13,319 bases of DNA from CAXMQS01 sp036446035 (GTDB lineage Bacteria; Actinomycetota; Acidimicrobiia; Spongiisociales; JAOTWH01), in NCBI GenBank assembly GCA_036446035.1, contig JAZFSG010000097.1, positions 1-13,319 on the forward strand, given 5' to 3'. The notes below the pieces were generated by a model. The model did not search any database, had not been told where the DNA came from, and saw only the letters and a program-made list of their open reading frames with translations. Shown here one piece after another: positions 1 through 6,768 of the stretch. The first letter of the stretch is position 1; each line of letters starts with the position of its first letter. A program made the translations under genes and the position numbers.

Positions 1-1
1 C

Positions 2-799
2 ATGGTGACCGCCTACGACGCCCCAACGGCTCGCATCGCGGATGAGGCCGGGGCCGACATGATCCTGGTAGGCGACTCCGTTGCCAACGTTGTTCTGGGC
101 TATGAGGACACGCTCTCGGTGACCATCGACGACATGGTGCATCACACGGCTGCGGTAACCCGCACCGGCCCCTCGGCCCTCGTCATCGGCGACATGCCGT
201 GGATGAGCTACCACGTCTCGCCGGAGGATTCGGTTCGTAACGCGGCCCGCCTCATCGGCGAGGGCGGGGCGAGCGCCGTGAAGCTAGAGGGAGGACGTAA
301 GCGAATCCCGATGGTGGAGCGCATACTCGACGCCGAGATTCCGGTGATGGGTCACCTCGGTCTCACACCGCAATCGGTTCACGCGATGGGCGGCTACCGC
401 GTTCAGGGCAAGGATTCCAACGCCGCTCGCGAGCTCTTGGAGGACGCCATGGCCCTGTCCCAGGCCGGTGTGTTCGGCATCGTCCTCGAGGGTGTTCCCG
501 ATGTGCTGGCGCAGCTCGTGACCAAAGAGGTGGCGGCTCCGACGATCGGCATCGGTGCCGGAGCGAACTGCGACGGACAGGTTCTGGTTCTTCACGATGT
601 GCTGGGACTCAAGGTGGGCAAAGATGCCAAGTTCGTCAGACGCTACGGAGACCTGCACAACGACGCCGTTGCCTCCCTGCGACGCTTCTTCGACGACATC
701 ACGAGCGGTGCCTTTCCCGGCGACGACGAGACCTATCACATGTCGCAGGAGGCTGCCGCAGCCCTGTTGAGCGAGGAGACACCGTCCGCCGAGGCTTAG
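2..799 (+). CDS. panB: 3-methyl-2-oxobutanoate hydroxymethyltransferase, 5'-truncated
   Basis: Ketopantoate hydroxymethyltransferase. It transfers a one-carbon unit from 5,10-methylene-tetrahydrofolate to 2-oxoisovalerate, the first committed step of pantothenate/CoA synthesis, in the cytoplasm with Mg2+. Counting from the first visible Met, the family signature residues are present: VGDS (D25) and IGDMP (D64) for metal binding, VKLEGG (K94, E96), GHLGLTPQ (118-124), the catalytic-type Glu in VLEGVP (E163), and GIGAGANCDGQVLVLHD (183-199). The first visible residues VTAYD align with the ITAYD of Escherichia coli PanB, which lies about 20 residues into that protein. The visible ATG is therefore probably an internal Met and the true start lies before the window. 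The C-terminus runs about 20 residues past the usual end with an Ala/Glu-rich tail. The last 16 bases overlap the probable signal peptide of the next gene. The family assignment is secure. Confidence 0.96.
   Translation: MVTAYDAPTARIADEAGADMILVGDSVANVVLGYEDTLSVTIDDMVHHTAAVTRTGPSALVIGDMPWMSYHVSPEDSVRNAARLIGEGGASAVKLEGGRKRIPMVERILDAEIPVMGHLGLTPQSVHAMGGYRVQGKDSNAARELLEDAMALSQAGVFGIVLEGVPDVLAQLVTKEVAAPTIGIGAGANCDGQVLVLHDVLGLKVGKDAKFVRRYGDLHNDAVASLRRFFDDITSGAFPGDDETYHMSQEAAAALLSEETPSAEA
773..786 (+). promoter_or_regulatory. Shine-Dalgarno sequence and presumed (non-canonical) start of the DUF192 lipoprotein
   Basis: GAGGAG at 773-778, a 5-base spacer, then GTC at 784-786 in frame with the lipoprotein signal peptide. 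Spacing and strength are ideal for an initiation site, so this is the likely translation start even though GTC is not a standard start codon. It lies inside the panB coding region. Confidence 0.5.
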
Positions 800-813
800 C
801 GATCGCTCTCCTT

Positions 814-1332
814 TTGGCCGGCTGTAGCACGGGCACCGTGCCGTCGGTCGCTTCGACCGTGACCTCGCAGGCCTCGATTACTGCTACATCGACTCCCAGC
901 ACCACAACGGCCAGCACGACGACGGCGAGTACTACCACCGCGGTACCAGAGACGGTGCCTTCTGACCTTGCCGCCTTCGGCACCGAGACCATCACCGTCG
1001 GCGGCGAGGAGTGGCTCGTCGCTGTCGCTGATACGCCAGACGAGCGATTCCAGGGGCTGCGTCGAGTGGCCGACCTTGGGGCTCTCGATGGCATGATCTT
1101 CGTCTACGACTCCGAGAGGGAGAGCTCGTTCACCATGCGCACCGTTCCGATTCCGCTCGACATCGGGTTCTTCGACGCCGCCGGGGCCCTCTTCGACACG
1201 GTCTCTATGGAGCCATGCGGCGACCGCAGCGACTGCCCGAGCTACTTCGCTAGCGGACCCTTCCGATTCGCCATCGAGAGGGCAGCAGGTGGCTGGGAGG
1301 CCGTTCCGATCGGCGCGCAGCTGGTGCGATGA
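814..1332 (+). CDS. DUF192 family lipoprotein
   Basis: DUF192-domain protein of unknown biochemical role, probably exported and lipid-anchored. The domain covers roughly the last 110 residues: ADTPDERFQGL, GMIFVYD, SSFTMRTVPIPLDIGFFD, and the Cys pair in EPCGDRSDCPSY, all typical of the family. The only conventional start is TTG at 814, which would give MAGCSTG. Reading the same frame upstream from 784 gives VRRGLAIALLLAGCSTG, a textbook lipoprotein signal peptide with lipobox LAGC (Cys codon 823-825). A GAGGAG Shine-Dalgarno at 773-778 sits 5 bases before position 784, but that codon is GTC, not GTG. I infer that translation really begins at 784 (182 aa) and that the window carries a variant, an error or a non-canonical start. 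After the Cys comes a Ser/Thr-rich linker that spaces the domain from the membrane. The gene overlaps the panB end. Family confidence is high; the start is unresolved. Confidence 0.85.
   Translation: MAGCSTGTVPSVASTVTSQASITATSTPSTTTASTTTASTTTAVPETVPSDLAAFGTETITVGGEEWLVAVADTPDERFQGLRRVADLGALDGMIFVYDSERESSFTMRTVPIPLDIGFFDAAGALFDTVSMEPCGDRSDCPSYFASGPFRFAIERAAGGWEAVPIGAQLVR
898..942 (+). repeat. Three STTTA pentapeptide repeats in the lipoprotein linker
   Basis: Three consecutive 15-base units encode Ser-Thr-Thr-Thr-Ala. The codons have diverged between units (for example AGC ACC ACA ACG GCC versus AGT ACT ACC ACC GCG), so selection appears to act on the protein composition rather than on a fresh DNA slippage. 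Such Ser/Thr-rich linkers commonly tether surface lipoproteins. Confidence 0.75.
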
Positions 1333-1373
1333 TCCGTTGACGCTGGGTCTGGGAAAACTGACAACCAGCTCCC

Positions 1374-1404
1374 TTGACGCGCGGCGTGGCCTTCCGCTTA
1401 CAAT
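1374..1404 (+). promoter_or_regulatory. Candidate sigma-70 type promoter of the rpsF operon
   Basis: TTGACG (1374-1379) as -35 and TACAAT (1399-1404) as -10, separated by 19 bases, slightly longer than the usual 17. It lies in the gap between the DUF192 stop and rpsF and would start transcription near 1411, giving a leader of about 60 bases. A second TTGACG at 1337-1342 has only a poor -10 (GACAAC, 1360-1365). Confidence 0.55.
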
Positions 1405-1422
1405 GACGTCCTTCCCCTACCT

Positions 1423-1455
1423 GCCCCCTCGGGGGCCGACCCGCAACCGCGGTCG
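1423..1455 (+). promoter_or_regulatory. Structured rpsF leader: two adjacent hairpins
   Basis: Hairpin 1 pairs GCCCC (1423-1427) with GGGGC (1432-1436) around loop CTCG. Hairpin 2 pairs CGACC (1437-1441) with GGTCG (1451-1455), with possible further pairs inside. The two stems abut, and the Shine-Dalgarno starts 4 bases after the second. In many bacteria the S6:S18 complex represses its own mRNA through a leader structure. I cannot confirm that this leader matches that motif, so the regulatory role is inferred from position and structure. Confidence 0.3.
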
Positions 1456-1470
1456 TCCAAAGGAGCAGAC

Positions 1471-1773
1471 ATGCGAATGTACGAGCTGATGGTCATCCAT
1501 CGGCCTGGTCTGTCAGACACGGAGATGAGATCAGCAGTAGCCGAGATCGAAAAGGGACTGCAGGCTCAAGGAGCCGAGATGAAGGGATCCGATTTCTGGG
1601 GCAAGCGACGCTTTGCCTATGAGATCGATCACATCAAAGAGGGCTACTACTCCGTGCTGACGTTCAGCGGTGAACCCGAAGCCGTTGAGATTCTCGATCG
1701 GGCTCTTGCCCTGTCCGAGCCAGTCATCAGGCATAAGTTCGTGCGCCTCGAGCACCTGGAAAAAGTGTCATAG
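1471..1773 (+). CDS. rpsF: 30S ribosomal protein S6
   Basis: Small-subunit ribosomal protein S6 (bS6), which binds the central domain of 16S rRNA together with S18. At 100 aa it has the normal bacterial length. Diagnostic segments are MYELMVIHRPGL at the N-terminus, the WGKRRFAYEIDHIKEGYYSVLTFSG strand-helix core in the middle (given here only as a landmark, starting near residue 43), and PVIRHKFVRLE near the C-terminus. The ATG at 1471 follows AAAGGAG (1459-1465) at 5 bases, an excellent site. It is the first gene of the rpsF-ssb-rpsR-rplI-dnaB cluster, a classic bacterial order. S6 and S18 are partners, so co-transcription with rpsR balances their supply. Identification is secure. Confidence 0.97.
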   Translation: MRMYELMVIHRPGLSDTEMRSAVAEIEKGLQAQGAEMKGSDFWGKRRFAYEIDHIKEGYYSVLTFSGEPEAVEILDRALALSEPVIRHKFVRLEHLEKVS

Positions 1774-1834
1774 GCGCCCGGCACAATTACGAGTGGTCGC
1801 AGAGGCCACAGCAGAGAAGAAAGAGCGAAACAAG

Positions 1835-2287
1835 ATGAGTGCAAACAGTGTGACCCTGATCGGCAACCTGGTCGATGATCCAGAGCTTCGTTTCACCCCG
1901 TCGGGTGTGGCGATGGCCAAGCTGCGGTTCGCCGTGAACCGGCGCTACCAGCGCAACGGCGAATGGCAGGAAGACACGAGCTTCTTCGGAGGCACCCTGT
2001 GGCGTGACGCCGCCGAGAACGCCGCCGAGTCTCTACAGAAGGGGATGCGGGTGATCATCACCGGTCGCCTCGAGCAGCGCACCTGGGAGACCCAGGAGGG
2101 CGACAAGCGGTCGATCGTCGAGGTTTCCATCGACGAAGTCGGACCATCGCTGCGCTGGGCGACAGCCTCGGTAACCAAGACCGCCAAGACCGGCGATTGG
2201 GCCGGCGGCGACAACAAGCAGTCCAGCGAAGCCCCAGTCCCGGCGGCGGCGCCGGCCGGCGGCGCTCCAGACGAGGCGCCTTTCTAG
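1835..2287 (+). CDS. ssb: Single-stranded DNA-binding protein
   Basis: SSB coats single-stranded DNA in replication, repair and recombination as an OB-fold tetramer. The product is 150 aa: the OB fold occupies about residues 1-110 (SVTLIGNLVDDPELRFTPSG, then TSFFGGTLWRDAAENAAESL, then GMRVIITGRLEQRTWE). A Gly/Pro/Ala-rich flexible tail follows from about 115, ending in the acidic-hydrophobic tip DEAPF that binds partner proteins in this family (E. coli ends DDDIPF). The frame is open further upstream into rpsF, but ATG 1835 places the N-terminus exactly where SSB proteins start and has a purine-rich GAAGAAAGAG before it. FFGGTLWR differs from the more usual aromatic-plus-valine version of this strand. 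It lies between the S6 and S18 genes, as in many bacteria. Confidence 0.96.
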   Translation: MSANSVTLIGNLVDDPELRFTPSGVAMAKLRFAVNRRYQRNGEWQEDTSFFGGTLWRDAAENAAESLQKGMRVIITGRLEQRTWETQEGDKRSIVEVSIDEVGPSLRWATASVTKTAKTGDWAGGDNKQSSEAPVPAAAPAGGAPDEAPF

Positions 2288-2305
2288 GCGCCAACAGGAG
2301 GACAA

Positions 2306-2599
2306 GTGGCCAAAAGTCAAGGAGCACCTAGAAAGCGTCGCACAGACGCCGACAAGGGTCGACGCGTGACCAAGAAGCCTTGCTACTTCTGCAAGGAGAA
2401 GGTGGGCTACGTCGACTACAAAGACGTCGCCCTTATGAAGAAGTACGTCTCGGATAGGGCCAAGATCCGGGCGCAACGCGTTTCGGGCAACTGCCCTCGC
2501 CACCAGCGCGCCGTAGCGCAGGCCGTGAAGGTTGCCCGCGAGATGGCGTTGATCCCCTACGTGGTCAACACCGAAGGCAAGATGGGCGGTCGTCGGTGA
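2306..2599 (+). CDS. rpsR: 30S ribosomal protein S18, Cys4-like zinc-site type
   Basis: Ribosomal protein S18 (bS18), the binding partner of S6 on the small subunit platform. Length is 97 aa. The GTG start at 2306 follows AGGAGGA (2297-2303) with 2 bases between, and no better start is nearby. The core is KKPCYFCKEKVGYVDYKDV, then IRAQRVSGNCPRHQRAVAQAVKVAREMALIPY in sequence up to about residue 85 (key residues C26, C29, C63, H66). The CxxC plus CxxH arrangement is that of zinc-binding S18 paralogues (the C+ type). Actinobacteria can carry both zinc and zinc-free versions, the latter regulated by Zur, but no Zur box is visible here. The stop codon overlaps the rplI start (GTGA at 2596-2599), so the two are translationally coupled. 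Confidence 0.96.
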   Translation: MAKSQGAPRKRRTDADKGRRVTKKPCYFCKEKVGYVDYKDVALMKKYVSDRAKIRAQRVSGNCPRHQRAVAQAVKVAREMALIPYVVNTEGKMGGRR

Positions 2600-3042
2600 A
2601 GCTCATCCTGCGCGAGAACGTTCCCGACCTCGGCAAGATCGGCGACATCGTCGACGTCGCCGACGGCTACGGACGCAACTATCTCGTGCCGCGCAGCCTT
2701 GCGGTCAAGGTCACTAAGGGCGCCATCGCCGAGGCTGAGAAGATCCGCAAGACCCGCGACGAGGCGGAGACTCGAGAACGAGAAGCCGCCGACGCGCTGG
2801 CGGAGTCGCTCAATGGAACGAGGGTTGTAATCGCTGCCAACGCCGGCGATGAAGGCAAGCTCTTCGGTTCCATCGGAGCGTCCGACATCGTCGAAGCTCT
2901 CAAGAAGGTGACGGGCATCGAGGTCGACCCACACATACTGAAGGTCGAAGCTCCGATCAAGGAGATCGGCCTGCACATGATCGATGGTTCACCGCACCCC
3001 GACGTTCAGTTCCAACTAACCCTTGATGTGATACCTGCCTAG
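2596..3042 (+). CDS. rplI: 50S ribosomal protein L9
   Basis: Ribosomal protein L9 (bL9), a two-domain protein binding 23S rRNA at the base of the L1 stalk. Its 148 aa is the standard length. The N-terminal domain is the MKLILRENVPDLGKIGDIV stretch plus the signature GYGRNYLVPRSLA (24-36). A charged central helix spans about residues 42-72 (AEAEKIRKTRDEAETRERE region), and the C-terminal domain includes GDEGKLFGSIGASDIVEAL (84-102). It starts with GTG at 2596 in a 4-base GTGA overlap with rpsR, and its upstream SD would lie inside the Arg-rich rpsR end, so reinitiation or coupling is likely. It sits in its normal position before dnaB. The assignment is secure. Confidence 0.97.
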   Translation: MKLILRENVPDLGKIGDIVDVADGYGRNYLVPRSLAVKVTKGAIAEAEKIRKTRDEAETREREAADALAESLNGTRVVIAANAGDEGKLFGSIGASDIVEALKKVTGIEVDPHILKVEAPIKEIGLHMIDGSPHPDVQFQLTLDVIPA

Positions 3043-3051
3043 AAGGAAGAC

Positions 3052-4404
3052 ATGACGCTCCAAGTCGAAGGCGCCCGTACTTCCCCCCTAGTGCCACCAC
3101 ACAACATCGAAGCCGAGGAGAGTGTCCTCGGCGCGGCCATGCTGTCGCAAGACGCGGTTTCGCTCGCTCTGGAGCGTCTCCACGGCGAGGACTTCTATCG
3201 ACCAGGCCACCAGCTGATCTTCGAGGCAATCGCCAGCCTCTTCGACGGCAGCCAGCCGATCGACGCCATAACGGTGTCCGACGTGCTGCGTCGCCGTGAG
3301 CAGTTGGACCGCATAGGTGGCGTCGGCTTCATAACCACCCTCCTCGACTCGGTGCCGGCGACCTCCAATGTCGACTACTACGTCGACGTCGTCGAGGAAC
3401 ACGCCCTGCGTCGTCGACTGATGGGCGCCGGCACCAAGGTCGGAGAGCTTGCTCTGTCGCTCGATCAGGAGATCGCTGATGTCATCGACCAGGCCGAACA
3501 GACCGTCTACGGAGTAGCCGAAAGACGCATCGGCGAAGGTCTCCAGGTGATCGATCCGCTGCTCAATGCCGCGCTCGAGAAGGCGGAAGAGATGTCGGGT
3601 GCCGATGGCATAACCGGCTTGTCCACCGGGTTCCGCGACCTAGATCAGAAGCTGGCCGGGCTCCAGGCAGCCAACCTCGTTGTGATCGCCGCCCGCCCGT
3701 CGATGGGTAAGACATCACTGGCGCTCAACATCATCTCCAATGTGGCCATGCGCGATGAGCCCGCTGCCATCTTCACTCTGGAGATGAGCCGCGAGGAGGT
3801 GGCCCAGCGTCTGTTGTGTGCTACCGCCCGTGTCGACTCCCAGAAACTGCGCACCGGAGACCTAACCCAGGGCCAGTGGGCCAAGCTCACCCACGCCGCC
3901 GGCGCCCTCTACACCAAGCCTGTCTACATCGACGACTCGGCGTCGCTAACGGTCACCGAGATACGAGCGAAGTGCCGGCGCCTACAGCGGCAGCGAGGCC
4001 TCAGGTTGGTTGTTGTCGACTACATGCAGTTGATGCACGGCGGAGCCAGGATCGAGAATCGCCAGCAAGAGATCGCCGAGATCAGCCGCAACCTCAAGAA
4101 CCTCGCTCGAGAACTGCACATCCCGGTCATCGCCGTTTCACAGCTCAACAGATCGCTGGAGTCGAGGGAGAACAAGCGTCCCCGCCTCGGGGACCTGCGC
4201 GAGTCGGGAGCAATCGAGCAGGACGCCGATGTGGTCATGTTCATCTACCGCCATGAGTACTACCACCCAGAGGCTCAAGAGAGCCTGGGCATGGCCGAGG
4301 TCGAGGTCGCCAAGCACCGGTCGGGTGCTGTGGGGAGGGTGGACATGACCTACCTGCCGGAGTTCACCCTCTTCGCCGACATGGGCCGCGACGTCAGCGC
4401 TTAG
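3052..4404 (+). CDS. dnaB: Replicative DNA helicase DnaB
   Basis: Hexameric replicative helicase that unwinds DNA ahead of the fork and recruits primase. Length 450 aa. The N-terminal helical domain begins at PPHNIEAEESVLGAAM (15-30) and runs to about 155. The RecA-like domain has Walker A ARPSMGKTS (214-222), the EMSREE segment (244-249), Walker B VVVDYMQLM (320-328), AVSQLNRSLE (361-370), GDLRESGAIEQDADVV (380-395) and the Arg-finger region KHRSGAVG (421-428). The P-loop and other motifs are uninterrupted, so no intein is present, although actinobacterial dnaB genes often carry one. The ATG at 3052 follows AAGGAAG (3043-3049), 9 bases after rplI. It closes the ribosomal protein/replication operon. 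Nothing in the sequence is unusual for the family. Confidence 0.98.
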   Translation: MTLQVEGARTSPLVPPHNIEAEESVLGAAMLSQDAVSLALERLHGEDFYRPGHQLIFEAIASLFDGSQPIDAITVSDVLRRREQLDRIGGVGFITTLLDSVPATSNVDYYVDVVEEHALRRRLMGAGTKVGELALSLDQEIADVIDQAEQTVYGVAERRIGEGLQVIDPLLNAALEKAEEMSGADGITGLSTGFRDLDQKLAGLQAANLVVIAARPSMGKTSLALNIISNVAMRDEPAAIFTLEMSREEVAQRLLCATARVDSQKLRTGDLTQGQWAKLTHAAGALYTKPVYIDDSASLTVTEIRAKCRRLQRQRGLRLVVVDYMQLMHGGARIENRQQEIAEISRNLKNLARELHIPVIAVSQLNRSLESRENKRPRLGDLRESGAIEQDADVVMFIYRHEYYHPEAQESLGMAEVEVAKHRSGAVGRVDMTYLPEFTLFADMGRDVSA

Positions 4405-4459
4405 GGTCAGTCGCCTTCCCCGTCGCTGTGCCGACGACCTCCCTCCTCGGTCCGTCGAC

Positions 4460-4491
4460 TAGATTCTCGCTCCTCGCATTGACGTGAAAGG
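4460..4491 (+). promoter_or_regulatory. Candidate -10 box and Shine-Dalgarno for the M23-like gene
   Basis: TAGATT (4460-4465) fits the TANNNT -10 pattern, and GAAAGG (4486-4491) lies 6 bases before the TTG start at 4498. No convincing -35 is visible. The dnaB-to-M23 gap also holds a small perfect stem CGTCG/CGACG (4421-4425 with 4432-4436) without a T-run, too weak to call a terminator. Confidence 0.3.
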
Positions 4492-4497
4492 CCTGCC

Positions 4498-5652
4498 TTG
4501 TCGCCACAGCATCTGACTCCGGATCCGGCTGCCGTACCGCGACTAGAGGGCTTTCTGTCGGACCGAACCTCGCCGACACCGATGGTCGATATCACTGTTG
4601 AGCCGACTTTGGTCTACGTCGAAGAGGGTAGGCATGGGCGCCACCTCAACTTCGACTTCTTGCTGTCTGGCCTAACAGATCGGAACTTGGAGTTGGTGTT
4701 CTTGAAGGTCGCCGTGTACGACGACGATGGACTTGTCACCTATCGCTACCTCAACCGCAACGCCGTTGGGCCCGCAGGCATTCACACGTTGGTATCGACT
4801 CAACTACGGGGGAGAGAGCCCCTCGGTCTGTTCAACCCGTTTCACACCTTTCCTCTTGACTTGCCTCTAGATCGCCTTCGGTACATGTTCACTTTTCGCG
4901 ACGTCGACACCGCCGAGGAGTTCTACCACGGCGATATCGACGTGATGCCCTCAGTCTTTAGCCAAACGGTTGAGCTAGAGCTGCCGGTCAGGGGGCTCGT
5001 CACGGTGCTCGACGGCCATGACTACTTCTCGCACCACCGCCGCTTCGACATGGAGATTGCTCGCACGGCCACGAAGGGAGCAATGCAGTCCAACTTCGCT
5101 CGTTTCGCATTGGACTTCGTTCATATCGGCGAGGATGGGAATACTCGCGAGATGCCCGGCGAGGAGCGGGTGGCCAACTACGACTTCCGATTCCCAGACG
5201 CCAGGCGGTTCTACTCGGACGGAGCACCCGTTTACGCTCCTGCCGGAGGAGAAGTGGTAGCGGTCGTTGATGGCCAACCTGACCTCTACGAGCAGGTATT
5301 CGATTTCGATGCCGCAGTAGCGGCCAACCGGGTCCACGACCTTGCCGGCAACTACGTGGTAATTCGGCATAACGACAATGAATTCAGCCATATGTTCCAC
5401 TTCCTGAACGGCAGCATCGGGGTGGGTGTTGGTCAACGGGTTGGGGCTGGCGACCTGTTGGGCCGCATCGGGTTCTCTGGGGCGGCCACCGTCTACTCGC
5501 ATCTCCACTATCAACTGATGGACGGTCCGGATTTCTTGACGGCGCAATCTCTTCCGGCACGTTTCCGAGAGGTCACCTTTGTGAGTGGAGGCACGCGGGA
5601 AGAGGCGTTCAACGTGGCAATCGACACTGGGGACATCATCCTGGCGGGGTGA
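4498..5652 (+). CDS. M23-family (LytM-fold) peptidase-like protein with N-terminal beta domain
   Basis: 384-aa protein ending in an M23/LytM-type fold, the zinc metallopeptidase fold that usually cuts peptidoglycan cross-bridges. Visible elements are the HDYFSHHRRFD region (174-184), ARFALDFVHIGEDG (201-214), which probably holds the Asp metal ligand (D206), VYAPAGGEVVAVVDG (245-259), GNYVVIRHNDNEFSHMFHF (284-302), GQRVGAGDLLGRIGFSG (312-328), and the HxH motif SHLHYQL (334-340, H335 and H337). The first His ligand is probably one of H179/H180 or H174; the exact one is uncertain. Residues 1-160 form an unfamiliar domain with many acidic and aromatic residues. No signal peptide or membrane segment is seen, so a cytoplasmic or non-classically exported protein is implied, which is odd for a wall hydrolase. 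The start is the weak TTG 4498, chosen for its GAAAGG SD; ATG 4582 is the alternative. Catalytic activity is not certain. Confidence 0.75.
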   Translation: MSPQHLTPDPAAVPRLEGFLSDRTSPTPMVDITVEPTLVYVEEGRHGRHLNFDFLLSGLTDRNLELVFLKVAVYDDDGLVTYRYLNRNAVGPAGIHTLVSTQLRGREPLGLFNPFHTFPLDLPLDRLRYMFTFRDVDTAEEFYHGDIDVMPSVFSQTVELELPVRGLVTVLDGHDYFSHHRRFDMEIARTATKGAMQSNFARFALDFVHIGEDGNTREMPGEERVANYDFRFPDARRFYSDGAPVYAPAGGEVVAVVDGQPDLYEQVFDFDAAVAANRVHDLAGNYVVIRHNDNEFSHMFHFLNGSIGVGVGQRVGAGDLLGRIGFSGAATVYSHLHYQLMDGPDFLTAQSLPARFREVTFVSGGTREEAFNVAIDTGDIILAG

Positions 5653-5748
5653 CGCGCCTGCTCCCGTCCGCGTTGTCTTCGCTAGAAGTCATCCGGCGGC
5701 GCTGGAACCAAGCCGGGCAGAGACCTCGAGGCTGAGTTTACCAGACCA

Positions 5749-5754
5749 TAGAGT
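5749..5754 (+). promoter_or_regulatory. Candidate -10 element of a leaderless LLM transcript
   Basis: TAGAGT fits TANNNT and is followed by exactly 6 bases before the ATG at 5761. No Shine-Dalgarno precedes that ATG. This geometry places the transcription start at the A of ATG, the arrangement common in actinobacterial leaderless mRNAs. Confidence 0.5.
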
Positions 5755-5760
5755 CGCCAG

Positions 5761-6573
5761 ATGAAGTTCGGGTTCGTCCTCCCATACGGTGACGCCGCCA
5801 CGGCGGCGGAGCTAGCCAAGGCGGCGGAAGAATCAGGTTGGGACGGCTTCTTCGTCTGGGAGCCGGTATGGGGAATCGACGCCTGGGTGTGTCTCGCGGC
5901 TGCAGCCATGACGACGAGCACTGTTCGCCTCGGGACCATGCTGACACCTCCATCCCGGATGCGCCCCTGGAAGCTGGCGAGCGAGGCGGCGACGCTGGAC
6001 AACCTGTCGGGGGGCCGCGTCATCCTCGCCGTCGGCCTGGGTGCGCCCAGCAGCGGATTTGCCGAGTTTGGAGAGGAGACCGACCGGGTCATCAGGGCTG
6101 AGCTCCTTGATGAATCGCTGGACATCATCACCGGCCTGTGGTCGGACACGCCTTTCACTTACCAGGGCAAGCATTACCAAGTGAGGCCTCTCGAAGGGAT
6201 GCCCCCACCCCCGCCCCCAGTGCAGCGTCCCCGGATTCCGATCTGGGTGGTTGGGGCTTGGGGGTACTCCAGGTCGATGAACCGTGCCCTGAGGTACGAC
6301 GGCATCCTGCCGCAGGTCAAGAAGGGAGAGGAGTTCTCCGACCTCTCGCCCGAGGTCGTGGCAGCGGTGCGCGATCACGCCGCTGAGCACCGCGACTCCC
6401 CGATAGACATCGTCATCGAGGGCAGCACGGGTGCTGACCCTGCAGCCGATGGCGCCAAGCTGGCATCGCTGGCAGCGGCCGGCGCCACCTGGTGGATCGA
6501 GGGGATGTGGGATGCAGTAGACGAGACCCGGATCCGCGATCGCGTAACTTCTGGACCCCCAAGCCTCGACTGA
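5761..6573 (+). CDS. LLM class flavin/F420-dependent oxidoreductase
   Basis: Luciferase-like monooxygenase superfamily member, a TIM-barrel oxidoreductase using FMN or coenzyme F420; the substrate is unknown. Landmarks are MKFGFVLPYG (strand 1), ESGWDGFFVWEP (24-35), STVRLGTML (53-61), RPWKLASEAATLDNLSGGRVILAVGLGAP starting near residue 68, the ESLDIITGLWSDTPFTYQGKHYQV block (about 118-141) and RPRIPIWVVGAWG (155-167). The length of 270 aa is somewhat short for the superfamily (often 290-350), the C-terminal part being compact. A run of seven Pro-rich residues (MPPPPPP, about 146-152) marks a loop. No SD is present; the ATG follows a TANNNT box by 6 bases. It stands alone between the M23-like gene and a degenerate stretch. 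The family is clear; flavin versus F420 cannot be settled by reading. Confidence 0.88.
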   Translation: MKFGFVLPYGDAATAAELAKAAEESGWDGFFVWEPVWGIDAWVCLAAAAMTTSTVRLGTMLTPPSRMRPWKLASEAATLDNLSGGRVILAVGLGAPSSGFAEFGEETDRVIRAELLDESLDIITGLWSDTPFTYQGKHYQVRPLEGMPPPPPPVQRPRIPIWVVGAWGYSRSMNRALRYDGILPQVKKGEEFSDLSPEVVAAVRDHAAEHRDSPIDIVIEGSTGADPAADGAKLASLAAAGATWWIEGMWDAVDETRIRDRVTSGPPSLD

Positions 6574-6764
6574 ACTCATGCCCCAGTGGGTGGATTCGGC
6601 GAGAACTTCGCTGATCGATCCCTCGCCGCGTTGACGCGGCCGGGTTCGATGTCTACGGCAACGCGGACGAAACGGTTTGGGAGACCCTTGGGGGCATGAG
6701 CGCCAACTTCATGACCCCGTTCGGAGGCTTCGCCCGCCGACCTCCTGAGCAGCCCGTAGTGTGA
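6574..6764 (+). pseudogene. Probable decayed 3' end of an unidentified gene
   Basis: The gap before the hydrolase reads as two coding-like pieces in different frames. Frame of 6574: GGFGENFADRSLAAL (6589-6633). Frame of 6633: DAAGFDVYGNADETVWETL (6633-6689), continuing GGMSANFMTPFGGFARRPPE and ending at TGA 6762-6764. Joining them at about 6633 needs a single-base frameshift and gives a smooth protein-like sequence with high GC at third codon positions. I do not recognise the family. No start codon or SD is visible, so it would be the tail of a gene disrupted or deleted upstream. It could also be chance open reading in GC-rich DNA. Confidence 0.3.
6757..6762 (+). promoter_or_regulatory. Candidate -10 element of a leaderless hydrolase transcript
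   Basis: TAGTGT (TANNNT) ends 6 bases before the ATG at 6769, the same geometry as at 5749 and 8277. No SD precedes the ATG. Confidence 0.5.
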
Positions 6765-6768
6765 CGGC

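Noticed and set aside
284..739. Minus-strand open frame opposite panB
   Set aside because: Shadow of the GC-rich panB gene with no SD or family features.
1670..1834. Upstream extension of ssb
   Set aside because: It lies within rpsF in another frame and is not SSB-like; the ATG at 1835 matches the family N-terminus.
4421..4436. Rho-independent terminator after dnaB
   Set aside because: The stem is only 5 bp and no T-run follows.
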